Shown one piece after another: positions 44,141-53,330 of a DNA stretch of 64,000 nucleotides. Below the pieces are notes generated by a model. The model was given only the letters and a program-made list of their open reading frames with translations. It was not told where the DNA came from and ran no database searches. The stretch's first letter is position 1; each line of letters opens with the position of its first letter. Position numbers and translations under genes: made by a program. The stretch is from JALYXI01 sp963795835 (GTDB lineage Bacteria; Acidobacteriota; Terriglobia; Bryobacterales; Bryobacteraceae), in the NCBI GenBank assembly GCA_963795835.1, contig CAWCJC010000005.1, positions 62,001-126,000 on the forward strand. The letters run 5' to 3'.

Positions 44141-46195
44141 TTGCGCGACACATTCTTACTTCATTTAGCGGACCGCATGCGTCCACTCACGGACGCCGAT
44201 GCGATCGTCAACACCGCCGCCCGGATGCTCTGTGAGTATCTGGGGGTGGAGCGTTGTCTCTACGGTAACGTCGCTCCGGACCAGGAAACGATTCAGATTT
44301 CCGGCGGTTACACCACGGATTCGCCGAACCTGGTTGGCCAGTTCCCGTTATCTCAATTTGGTCTTGAAGTCTTGCACGCCCTGCGCGCAAACCGCCCACT
44401 TCCTGTATCCGACGTAGAGGCTGATCCGCGATTTCGGGAGGTAAGGCACAAGTATCAGCAAGCTCAGATTCGGTCTTTTTGCCTTACTCCGCTCCATAAA
44501 GACGGGCAGCTTGTCGCTGCAATGGGTCTGAATCAGAAAGAACCGCGGATCTGGAAACCGGACGAGGTCGAGCTCGTCCATTTGGCTGCCAACCGTTGTT
44601 GGGAATCGATAGAACGAGCAAGGGTTACGCGTGAGCTTCGGCAGCAGCGGCATTACTTCGATGCCGTGCTGTCAAATACGCCAGACCTGACTTATAGCTT
44701 CGATTTACAGGGCCGGTTTACCTATGCAAACCGGGCGCTAACTTCCCTTCTCCAGTTGCCTCTGGATCACATCGTCGGGAAAACCTTTCACGAACTGCCT
44801 TATCCACCTGAGCTTGCTCGTCAACTGATGCGGGAAATTCAACAGGTTATCGACACCAAGGAGGCGTTGCGGAATCAATCGCCTTTCAGTGGCGCAACAG
44901 GAGAAACGCGCATCTACGAGTACATCTTTTCGCCGGTTTTTTCCGCCGATGGTTCCGTGGAGGCGGTAGCCGGCTCCACGCGCGACGTCACGGAACGAGA
45001 ACAAGCCGAGGAACAGGAGAAAGAGCGGGAAGAACAGATTCGAGAAAGCGCGCGCCTAGAGAGCTTGGGAGTGATGGCCGGCGGCATCGCCCACGATTTC
45101 AATAATCTGCTGACAGGCATCCTGGGCAACGCCTGGCTGCTGGCCGAAGGCCTACAGGGCCCCGACGGCGCCATCGCGCGTCAGATTGTCACGGCTGCCG
45201 AACGAGCGGCCGATCTTACCCGGCAGATGCTCGCCTTTTCCGGCAAGGGCCGATTCGTTGTGGAACGCGTCGATCTGAATGCGCTTGTGCGAGAGAATCT
45301 CACGCTTCTACACGCTTCGCTCTCGAAGACAATTACCGTCGAGCTGGACCTGAGCAGCGAACCTTACTTCGTCGAAGCAGACCCCTCGCAGATTCAGCAG
45401 ATCGTGATGAATCTTCTGATTAATGCCTCGGAAGCAGTGGGTGAAGTTCCGGGTACCGTCAAGGTGCGCACCGCCGCGACCAACCGTGTAGTTAAGCTTT
45501 TCAGCCCCTTTCTACAAACGGCAGTGCAACCTGGGCCATATGTGCAATTGGAGGTTTCAGACAGCGGTTGCGGCATGTCGCCAGAAACGTTAAAGAGCAT
45601 ATTCGACCCTTTCTTTACAACAAAGTTTACAGGGAGGGGTCTAGGACTCGCGGCGGTTTTAGGGATTGTGAAGGGCCATCAAGGGGACTTAGAGGTAATC
45701 ACGGAGTTAGGACGCGGAACTACCTTTCGCGTACTTCTGCCGCTTGCCGAACGGGGAGAGGAGCCGCCCCCAGTTTTGGAAGCAAAGTCCCCCTCCCCCA
45801 CCACCCAGAAAACCATTTTGGTAGTAGACGACGAAGAAATTGTACGCAAGATTGCGTCGGTCGCTCTTTCACGGAGAGGATACAGGGTGCTTCTAGCGGA
45901 GAACGGTGAGGAAGCCTTGGCAGTTTTGCGCGATCACGCGAATGTCGCGCTGGTGATTCTCGATCTCACCATGCCCGTTATGACGGGAGAGCAGGCCATA
46001 CCTCTGATCAAAGCCTTGCGTCCTGAACTCCCGATCGTTCTTTCGAGCGGATTCAATGAAGCGGAGGTTTCCCATCGCTTCGCTTCGGCCGGGATCTCTG
46101 GGTTTTTGCAGAAGCCCTACGCTGTTTCCGCAATCTTCAGGCTGGTAGGTGGTTTATTGAACACGGCGGACAATGGCACCGCGCGTGCGGAATAG
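44141..46195 (+). CDS. Hybrid sensor histidine kinase (GAF-PAS-HisKA-HATPase-REC)
   Basis: A 684-residue soluble kinase. A GAF domain spans about residues 10-160, a PAS domain about 170-285 (DAVLSNTPDLTYSFDLQGRFTYANRALTSLL), and the phospho-acceptor His318 lies in GVMAGGIAHDFNNLLTGILGN. The HATPase has NLLINASEAV, VSDSGCGMSPETLKSIFDPFFTTKFTGRGLGL and GRGTTFRVLLP. A C-terminal receiver (about 560-684) has acceptor Asp608 and Lys658. No membrane helix is present, so it senses a cytoplasmic signal. The start is TTG at 44141. It follows the SDR cassette on the same strand with 21 bases between; no DNA-binding partner is adjacent. Confidence 0.93.
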   Translation: MRDTFLLHLADRMRPLTDADAIVNTAARMLCEYLGVERCLYGNVAPDQETIQISGGYTTDSPNLVGQFPLSQFGLEVLHALRANRPLPVSDVEADPRFREVRHKYQQAQIRSFCLTPLHKDGQLVAAMGLNQKEPRIWKPDEVELVHLAANRCWESIERARVTRELRQQRHYFDAVLSNTPDLTYSFDLQGRFTYANRALTSLLQLPLDHIVGKTFHELPYPPELARQLMREIQQVIDTKEALRNQSPFSGATGETRIYEYIFSPVFSADGSVEAVAGSTRDVTEREQAEEQEKEREEQIRESARLESLGVMAGGIAHDFNNLLTGILGNAWLLAEGLQGPDGAIARQIVTAAERAADLTRQMLAFSGKGRFVVERVDLNALVRENLTLLHASLSKTITVELDLSSEPYFVEADPSQIQQIVMNLLINASEAVGEVPGTVKVRTAATNRVVKLFSPFLQTAVQPGPYVQLEVSDSGCGMSPETLKSIFDPFFTTKFTGRGLGLAAVLGIVKGHQGDLEVITELGRGTTFRVLLPLAERGEEPPPVLEAKSPSPTTQKTILVVDDEEIVRKIASVALSRRGYRVLLAENGEEALAVLRDHANVALVILDLTMPVMTGEQAIPLIKALRPELPIVLSSGFNEAEVSHRFASAGISGFLQKPYAVSAIFRLVGGLLNTADNGTARAE

Positions 46196-46203
46196 CGGTA
46201 GGA

Positions 46204-47050
46204 ATGCCTTATTTAAACACGCAAGACGGAACGGAGATTTACTATCGCGATTTCGGGACCGGTTCGCCCATCGTCCTGATCCACGGCTGGCCTCTCGATG
46301 GCGACATGTGGGAAAACCAATCCACATTTCTCGCGGAACATGGAATGCGAGTCATTACGTATGATCGTCGCGGGTTTGGAAGATCCGGGCAGCCCTGGAA
46401 TGGTTATGACTACGACACCTTCGCTGCGGATTTGCGGGATTTGATGGAAAAGCTGGATCTTCGCGGCGCAACACTTGTCGGCTTCTCGATGGGCGGCGGT
46501 GAAGTAGTTCGCTATTTGAGCCGTTATGGTGCTGAACGAGTCAAAGGTGCCGTGCTGCTGGCAGCAGTTACTCCGTATCTTCTCAAGACCGACAGCAATC
46601 CGGACGGAGTGGACCCTAAGATCTTCGCGGAAATGGAAACCAACATCCGCAAGGACCGGCCCCAATTCCTGAACAGCTTCGGTCCACTGTTTTACGGCCG
46701 TACCGCACTTCATCATACGGTTTCTGAGCCCGCCTTGGATTGGACTTTCGGGATGGCGCTGAAGGGTTCCCTAAGGGCCACTCTGGGCGCAATGCAGGCG
46801 TGGTCGACAACGGATTTCCGTGACGACTATGGCGGCAATTACGGTACCCGTCCGCGTAATCCATGGAACTTCCGACCATACTGTCCCGATTGACGTGGCG
46901 GGCCGCAAGGCCATGAAGATTCTGCCCAATGCCACGATCAGCGAATACGAGGGCGAACCACACGGTCTGTTTCTTACCGCGAAGGATCGCCTCAACGAAG
47001 AGCTGCTGGCTTTCGCAGGCGGGGTTCAGACAGGCAATCGCCATTCTTAG
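46204..47050 (+). CDS. Alpha/beta hydrolase (non-haem chloroperoxidase type), one-base frameshift
   Basis: A protein of about 281 residues after removing one extra T near 46828. The fold shows IVLIHGWPLDGDMWENQ (oxyanion region), the nucleophile serine in VGFSMGGGEVVRYLSRYG, and after the repair the acid (VRVIHGTSDHTVPID) and the catalytic histidine in EYEGEPHGLFLT. The length and motifs match the haloperoxidase-like arylesterases. It begins eight bases after the kinase stop. The 3' end overlaps convergent murI by 59 bases. The physiological substrate is unknown. Confidence 0.85.
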
Positions 47051-47825
47051 CTAAGCTGAGGTCGGAGACGCTCAGGGTGCGAATCTCACCGTCCACGCCC
47101 CCGATTACGTGGGCGGTGTGTTCGTAAGCAAGAGCATCGCCGGTTACGTAATGAGTAATGGTTCCGGCGTGCCCGGCGGGTTCGGGCAACTGTGCGCTTA
47201 CTACGTGTGAGATTTCGTTGGCGCTGTCGATCAGGGTGATCTCCGGCCCTACGACTCGCGCAATGGCCTGACGCAAAACCGGATAGTGAGTGCAGCCGAG
47301 AATCAGCGTGTCGAGATCGGGTGGACGGTCGCGAAGGTAGTGTTTCAGAAGCAGATCGGCTTCGGCGGAATCGGCCAGACCTTCTTCGACAATGTGGACC
47401 AGCAGAGGGCAGGCTTGAGCCCAGGTTTGCAGACCGTGAGCTTCCAGCTTCCGCTGATAGACCCCGCTCGAAATCGTGCCTTGCGTTGCAATGATGCCTG
47501 TTTTGCCGCCACGCGAGGCGCGAAGCGCGGCGGCCACTCCGGGCTCAATCACGCCCCACACAGGCACGGGCACTTCCTGGGCAAGCTGTGGGAGCACGGC
47601 GGAACTGGCCGTGTTGCAGGCAATCACCAGCGCTTCGGCGTTTTGCTGGAGCAAGAATCGGGCGATTTCGCGGGCGAACTGGGCGACCATACGCGGCGGC
47701 TTGCGTCCGTAAGGGACACGCGCGGTATCGCCCAAATACAGAAAATCATGGCCCGGAAGGCGCGAATGGAGCGCTCTGAGCACGGTCAGGCCGCCGACGC
47801 CGGAATCGAAAACGCCGATCAACAT
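46992..47825 (-). CDS. murI: Glutamate racemase
   Basis: A 277-residue enzyme supplying D-glutamate for peptidoglycan. The substrate loop IGVFDSGVGGLTVLRAL, GDTARVPYGRK and both catalytic cysteines (VIACNTASSAV and LILGCTHYPVLRQ) are present. The ATG at 47825 begins the family-typical sequence; longer readings upstream are antisense to DUF2071. It overlaps DUF2071 by seven bases. The last 20 or so residues (LSEPRLRKPAALR) are not family-like and run into the convergent hydrolase gene, so the true C-terminus could be shorter or altered by a base error. Confidence 0.94.
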   Translation of the reverse strand: MLIGVFDSGVGGLTVLRALHSRLPGHDFLYLGDTARVPYGRKPPRMVAQFAREIARFLLQQNAEALVIACNTASSAVLPQLAQEVPVPVWGVIEPGVAAALRASRGGKTGIIATQGTISSGVYQRKLEAHGLQTWAQACPLLVHIVEEGLADSAEADLLLKHYLRDRPPDLDTLILGCTHYPVLRQAIARVVGPEITLIDSANEISHVVSAQLPEPAGHAGTITHYVTGDALAYEHTAHVIGGVDGEIRTLSVSDLSLAKNGDCLSEPRLRKPAALR

Positions 47826-48487
47826 CGTTCCATTCCGTCGATCAAGACACGCAGTTCCCGCGAGAAGTGCAGCAGCGGCTGGCCAGAAAGTGCGAGCGCC
47901 AGGGGAGCGGCGACGGAGTTTCCGAAGAAGTGCGCTTCTGCCGGTTGCAAGGGCCACGGAGGATGGCGAATACGCCCCCGATAAAGCTGGGCGTTGCGGC
48001 CGGTGGTGTATAGCGAGTAGCGCTCCGTAAGGAAATAGTCCAGAGACCCTGGGGCGGAGTGAAAGATGGGGCCGGTGGGCGCATAATCGACATCGCAAAC
48101 CAATTCGGAGCCCGTTCTGCGGCTTCGGTAAACGAAACTGTTTCCGCTGGTTTCGCAGCTCATCGCGGCATCGAAATAAGGCAAGTGAAAGAAGCGGCGA
48201 GCGATGCGCACCGCAAGTTTGCTGGACGCATCCAGGCTAAAGAAATACACGCCCGGAACTCCACCGACCGTTGTATAAGTGCGGACGTTCAGCTCAAGCG
48301 TTTCTGAAAGCACCGGGATTACGGGAAGACCGATTGGCCGGATGTCCGTCATACGGAACGGCACCACCGCGATCCACGCGGAACCCGAGTGCACATCCGG
48401 CACGAGCGCAGCGGGCATATAAGGCTGGAGAGCTTCAGGCGGGACAGGCCAATGCGCGAACAACAAATCGCGCCAGGTTTGCGTCAT
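47819..48487 (-). CDS. DUF2071 (YqjF-like) protein
   Basis: A 222-residue protein typical of the family: TWRDLLFAHWPVPPEALQPYMP near the start, SAWIAVVPFRMTDIRP, LELNVRTYTTVGGVPGVYFFSLDASSKLAVRIARRFFHLPYF and FLTERYSLYT. The fold is related to acetoacetate decarboxylase, but no activity is established. The ATG at 48487 (MTQTW) is the family start. It is divergent from the methyltransferase gene with 32 bases between. Confidence 0.9.
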   Translation of the reverse strand: MTQTWRDLLFAHWPVPPEALQPYMPAALVPDVHSGSAWIAVVPFRMTDIRPIGLPVIPVLSETLELNVRTYTTVGGVPGVYFFSLDASSKLAVRIARRFFHLPYFDAAMSCETSGNSFVYRSRRTGSELVCDVDYAPTGPIFHSAPGSLDYFLTERYSLYTTGRNAQLYRGRIRHPPWPLQPAEAHFFGNSVAAPLALALSGQPLLHFSRELRVLIDGMERC

Positions 48488-48519
48488 TACGGCCACACTC
48501 AACAACGTACTATGAAAGC

Positions 48520-49933
48520 TTGAACGGCACCGAAAAAGAAGCGCAGGCGTTTTCTGTCAAACGCGCAGAAGTGGAATTTCACAACTTTGCGTCTCTTGGC
48601 GAACCAGAGCGGGCGCTGGAACATTATGGGGCGCAGAACCGCAATCGCGCGGCAGTGATCCGAAAGCATCTGGGCTTTATCGGAGAGATGACGCCCTTTC
48701 TCGAAATCGGTGCGAATGTCGGGCACTCCAGCTTTATGCTGGCGCGGGAGTTCCGGGCGGAGGGTTTCGCGCTCGATATTTCGGCCGATGCACTACGCCA
48801 CGGTCGGAAGAATTTTGACGGACCGATCGTCAGGATCGCAGGCGATGCCGCCAAACTGCCGTTTCGAGATGAATCGCTGCAGTTTGTGATGGCGTTTCAA
48901 ATGTTGAGCCAGTTTAGCGGAATCGAGCAGGTCTTTCTGGAGGTGAAGCGGGTTTTGCGTCCGGGCGGCGTGTTCTTCTTCGCTGACGAACCCATGCTGC
49001 GGCTGCTCTCACTGCGGCTGTACCGTGCGCCCTATTACAACCTGATGCGGCCGTGGGAGCGCAAACTCCACGATGCCGGGTTACTTGGTTATCTGGTAAA
49101 GGATGTGATTGGAGCGCAGCAGGAAGAGAGCTTCGGTATTAAGCAGAATCACACGATGTACCTGGGCGATTGGGAGCGCCTGATCCGCAAACACTTTGCC
49201 GCGCTGGAGTACGACACCTTCGTGCCGGATCGGGGCTGGGGTGAAACTGCGGTCAAGAAAGTGGTTCAAAACCCGGAGAAACGGGCACGGCTTCTTGGCG
49301 GCACGCTGGCCGCCTTCTGCAAGAAAGGAGGCGCGGCCAGCGCCGAACCGCAAGCCCTCGCGCGCTTCGAGGATTTTCTGAAATGCCCCGATTGCGGCGG
49401 AGAGATGAATCGCGATGCCCGCCAAACGCTGCTCTGCGCGGCCTGCGGTTACAGCGCGCAGTTCGAAGAAGGTGTTTACACTCTGCTGCCCACCGCGGAG
49501 CGCAAAGAGCTTTATCCCGGCGATCGCTCCGACATCATTGATTTTTCGCTCCCGGGCCATGAAGCGCGGCTGGGGGAGGGGTGGGGGAACCTCGAAGGAC
49601 GCAAAGGGGCTGAGTACCGGTGGGTGGGCCGCCATGCGACGGCAACTCTTACGGCCGGTGTCCAATACCGCTCTTCGGTTGCGAATTCGCGGACACGCAC
49701 ACCAGCAGGTTTTCACGCAAGGCGAGCCGGTGCGGATTCAGGTGGCGGTGAATGGCCGGAGTCTTCCGGAGATGGTGCTGGATCGCGCGGGGATCTTTGT
49801 TTATGAATCGGATGTGGACCCGGCGGAGGAGTACCTGGTTGCCCTTTCCTGTTCGCCAACCTTTTCCGCTCCGCCTGACTTACGCGTTTTTTCGCTCACC
49901 TTCAGCATGCTGCGGCTGGTACCCCGATCCTGA
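48520..49933 (+). CDS. SAM-dependent methyltransferase with C-terminal zinc ribbon, one-base frameshift
   Basis: About 470 residues after removing one extra base near 49643-49655. Motif I FLEIGANVGHSSFMLAREF, the acidic stretch IAGDAAKLPFRDESLQFV and VKRVLRPGGVFFFADEP mark a class I methyltransferase (about 50-190). Near residue 289 is a Trm112-like zinc ribbon (CPDCGGEMNRDARQTLLCAACG). The restored tail (ALRLRIRGHAHQQVFTQGEPVRIQVAVNG, then YLVALSCSPTFSAPPDLRVFSL) looks like a beta-sandwich. TTG at 48520 is the first start clear of the divergent gene. The substrate, probably an envelope lipid or glycan, is a guess. Confidence 0.78.
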
Positions 49934-49978
49934 GCGAGATGAAACCCTTTGGATCTTACTTTCATCAGATTTGATTGG

Positions 49979-50845
49979 ATGAGCATACGGCTTGCATTCT
50001 CGATTGCGTGCGCGGTTTGCACGGCTTTCGCCACGGAACCCCACGTTTTGGGTTCGGACTACGATAAGGCTCTGAAGCTTTACTCGCAGACTCACTATGG
50101 CGCGGCCGTCCAAACGCTCTTGCCTGCGAATGAGAAAGATGCCCCTGCGCTGGAGCTTCTGGGTAAGAGCTACTACATGCTGGGCGCGTATCGGGACGCT
50201 TCCGATGTTCTTCGTAAGGCTGTGGAACTTGATCCCAAGAACAGCTCGTATTATCACTGGCTAGGCCGTTCTTACGGACGGCGGGCGGAAAACTCGTTTC
50301 CGCTGGCTGCTCCCGGTTATGCAACGAAAGCCCGCGCGAATTTCGAGAAAGCGCTCGAGCTTGATCCGAATAACAGCGAAGCGATGAACGACCTGTTCGA
50401 GTACTATCTGCAGGCTCCCTCATTGCTGGGGGGTGGCATGGAAAAAGCTAGCCAGCTTGCGGAGAAAATCGCACAGCACAATGCCGCCGAGGGAGCGTTT
50501 GCGAAGGCCCGGATCGCCGAACAGCAGAAGAATTGGGCGCAAGCTGAAGCGCAGCTTCGAAAGGCCGCTGAGCTATCGCCCCGTCAGCCCGGAAGACTGG
50601 TGGATTTGGCCAAGCTGCTGGCAAAACAGGGCCGTTACGATGAAAGCGACGCTATCTTCGCGAAAGCGCATCAGATTGCGCCCGACGCCGCGAAAGTTTA
50701 CTTCGCCGAAGCGGCTACCTACATTAAGGCGAATCGAAAGCAAGAAGAAGCGCGAGAGCTTCTCAAAAAATATTTGGCAATGAGTACCTCGCCCGACGAC
50801 CCCTCAAAATCCGAAGCCAAGAAACTGCTGAACAAAGTTTCATGA
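49979..50845 (+). CDS. Secreted TPR protein
   Basis: A 288-residue protein with a signal peptide (SIRLAFSIACAVCTAFATE) and five or six tetratricopeptide repeats, for example DYDKALKLYSQTHYGAAVQTLLP, YRDASDVLRKAVELDPKNSSYYHWLG and ATKARANFEKALELDPNNSEAMNDLF. The ATG at 49979 is chosen over a TTG ten codons upstream because it opens the signal peptide. Its end overlaps the permease ATG by four bases, so it is part of the export operon that follows, perhaps as a periplasmic scaffold. Confidence 0.88.
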   Translation: MSIRLAFSIACAVCTAFATEPHVLGSDYDKALKLYSQTHYGAAVQTLLPANEKDAPALELLGKSYYMLGAYRDASDVLRKAVELDPKNSSYYHWLGRSYGRRAENSFPLAAPGYATKARANFEKALELDPNNSEAMNDLFEYYLQAPSLLGGGMEKASQLAEKIAQHNAAEGAFAKARIAEQQKNWAQAEAQLRKAAELSPRQPGRLVDLAKLLAKQGRYDESDAIFAKAHQIAPDAAKVYFAEAATYIKANRKQEEARELLKKYLAMSTSPDDPSKSEAKKLLNKVS

Positions 50846-52050
50846 ACTTGGGCGAAAGCTTCAGCTTTAGCCTTCAGGCGCTGCGCGTGAATCCGGTTCG
50901 GAGTTTCCTGACCGGTCTCGGGATGGTGATCGGCACCGCTTCCGTCATCCTGGTAGTCACAATCGCGCTGACCAGTCAGAACTACATTCTGGAGCAGATT
51001 GAGGGTGTGGGCAGCAATATGGTCTTCGCGCAGTACGAGATCGGTAGCCAGCAAACTGCCAACGTGGTGGATGCCGATTTCATCAAGCTGGGCGATGTGG
51101 AAGCAGTGCGCGAGCAACTGAGCGACCGCATGGTGGCAGCCACTCCGATCATGAACAATTTTGACCGGATGGTGATTCAGGGCAAAGAGCAGGACGTCCT
51201 CATCGTCGGCTCGGACGACTACTACAAATCCGTTCGCAATTTGGTTGTGTTGGCCGGACGGTTTCTCGATTCCAATGACGTGGCGCTTCGGCAGAAGGTG
51301 GCACTCCTGACGGATAAACTGGCGACGCGGCTTTATAGCAGCCAGTCCGGCGCGATCGGCCAGGTAATCAAGATTCACGGCCTGCAGTTTACGGTTATCG
51401 GTACGTTCAAAGAGAAAGTTTCCAGCTTCGGCAATAGCGAGTTGAACGACGAAACGATCCTGATCCCCATCACGGTGCAGCGGTATTTCGCAAGGGTGGA
51501 ACGAATCGACCCGCTTTATGTGCAAGCCAAGACGCCCGAGGATGTGGAGCCGATTACCCGCGGCGTGACGAAGATTCTCGAAAGCCGGCATCGCGCGGGA
51601 GCAAAATACAAAGTTGAGAACCTCTCCGCAATTTTATCGGCAGCAAAAAGCATTTCGTTCGTGCTGAGCCTTGTGCTCTTGCTCGTCTCCACCATTGCGC
51701 TGGTAATTTCCGGGATTGGCATCATGAACATCATGCTTGTCACGGTGACGGAACGAACGCGCGAAATCGGCCTGCGCATGGCGGTAGGTGCTTCGCGCAG
51801 GGAGATTCTGCTGCAATTCCTGACGGAAGCGATCATCATTAGCCTGGGCGGCGGATTGATCGGCATTCTTCTCGGCGTTGCCATGCCGCTCAGCGTCCGC
51901 TTCTTTACGGATGGGATGGATATTCCAATCTCGCTTACCTCCATCACGGTAGCGTTTGGCGTATCGTGCGTCGTCGGTTTAGTCTTTGGGATGTTGCCCG
52001 CAAACCGCGCGTCTAAGCTGAATCCGACCGAAGCGCTACGCTACGAGTAG
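50842..52050 (+). CDS. MacB-type ABC transporter permease (no ATPase domain)
   Basis: A 402-residue permease with TM1 near the N-terminus (LRVNPVRSFLTGLGMVIGTASVILVVTIA), a large periplasmic MacB-PCD domain and three C-terminal helices of the FtsX domain (LVLLLVSTIALVISGIGIMNIMLVTVTERTREIGLRMAVGASRREIL). The ending MLPANRASKLNPTEALRYE is diagnostic of MacB permeases. It lacks the fused ATPase of MacB, and no ATPase or MacA-type adaptor is encoded beside it. It overlaps the TPR gene by four bases and ends one base before the TolC-like gene. Confidence 0.93.
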   Translation: MNLGESFSFSLQALRVNPVRSFLTGLGMVIGTASVILVVTIALTSQNYILEQIEGVGSNMVFAQYEIGSQQTANVVDADFIKLGDVEAVREQLSDRMVAATPIMNNFDRMVIQGKEQDVLIVGSDDYYKSVRNLVVLAGRFLDSNDVALRQKVALLTDKLATRLYSSQSGAIGQVIKIHGLQFTVIGTFKEKVSSFGNSELNDETILIPITVQRYFARVERIDPLYVQAKTPEDVEPITRGVTKILESRHRAGAKYKVENLSAILSAAKSISFVLSLVLLLVSTIALVISGIGIMNIMLVTVTERTREIGLRMAVGASRREILLQFLTEAIIISLGGGLIGILLGVAMPLSVRFFTDGMDIPISLTSITVAFGVSCVVGLVFGMLPANRASKLNPTEALRYE

Positions 52051-52051
52051 C

Positions 52052-53330
52052 ATGCTCCGATACATCTTACCGTTGGCCGCGGCACAACTGCTGCAGGCTG
52101 AAATTTACACGCTCACGCTGAAAGAGGCGGTCGATCGATCGCTTCGGCAGAACCCCGATATTGCGCTTGCACGGCTCGACGAATTGAAATCTCTTGAAGG
52201 CATTCGCGTGGCGAAAGATCCGTTCTCGCCTAAGGTGGGGATCGGAAGCGGACTTGCGTATTCAAGTGGGTTTCCGCTGAGTATTGAGGGTGCGGCGCCC
52301 AGTGTGGTGCGCGCGCAAGCTTCGCAATATCTATTCAACCGGCAGCAAACTTATGCGGTGCTGCAAGCCAAGGAAACAGCAAAGGCAGCTGGCTTTGTGA
52401 CCGGATCAAAGCGCGATGAGATTGCGTTCCGGACGGCGTCGCTTTACCTGGATGGCGACCGTGCCGCGCGCCTGAACACTCTGGCGGGTAAGCAGGTGGA
52501 GAGCCTTCGCAAGGTATTGCAAACCGTGCGCGGCCGGGTGCAGGAGGGGCGTGAACTGCCGCTTGAAGAAAAGCGCACCAGTCTGGAATTGCAGAAGGCG
52601 CTCCAACGGCAGGAAAACTTGACGGCGGACCAGGATCAGGCGGAGCAGCAACTGGCGGTCTTGCTGGGTTATACGGGGCGAGACCGCGCCCGGGCGGCGC
52701 AGGTCGACCGTGCACTGCCGGAAGTTCCGGCCACTGAAGAAGCCGCAATTCAGGAGGCGATGGTCGCGAATAAAGAAATCAAGCGATTGCAATCCGCACT
52801 AATCGCCAAGGGCTTTGAAGTTAAAGGGCGCAAATGCGGCACGCCTGCCCCGTGTGGACCTGACGGCGCAGTACGCGCTCCTGGCCCGGTATAACAATTA
52901 CGATTTGTTTTTTAATCACTTTCAGCGGCACAACGGGCAGTTAGGAGTCAGCTTCCAGGTTCCAGTTTTAGTCGGCCCCGGTGTTGCCGCTTCCATTGCC
53001 CAGGCGTACGATGATTCCGCGCACTTGCGTATCGAAATGGAGGCCGTGCGGAACCGGATTATGCTCGATATTCACCAAAGCTTTGTCGATATCAAGCGTT
53101 CGGAAACGGGGACTGCCGTGACCAAAGCCGATCTGGATTTCACGCGCGAGAACATCACCGTGTTGCTGGCGCAAATGAGCGAGGGCCGGGTTTCTCTGCG
53201 GCAGATTGAGGAAGCGCGGTTTCTGGAAGACGAGAAGTTCATCGCGCTCTATGAAGCGCAATTTGCGGCGGAGCGCGCCCGTTTGAACCTGCTGAGACAG
53301 ACGGGCGCGCTCGCGCAAAGCTTAAAGTAA
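52052..53330 (+). CDS. TolC-like outer-membrane efflux protein, one-base frameshift
   Basis: About 425 residues after removing one G from the run 52826-52828. The first part shows the TolC family opening (YTLTLKEAVDRSLRQNPDIALARLDEL) and coiled-coil helices (LEEKRTSLELQKALQRQENL). After the repair it continues AARLPRVDLTAQYALLARYNNYD, PVLVGPGVAASIAQAYDD and a second helical hairpin ending RLNLLRQTGALAQSLK, giving the usual two-repeat layout. It lies one base after the permease gene and abuts the convergent FecR-like gene with no gap. Confidence 0.87.

Noticed and set aside
47826..48098. Upstream extension of murI
   Set aside because: Antisense/alternate-frame reading of DUF2071; the glutamate racemase N-terminus begins at 47825.
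48271..48519. Upstream extension of the methyltransferase to 48271
   Set aside because: It is antisense to the conserved DUF2071 gene and has no methyltransferase-like content before the TTG at 48520.
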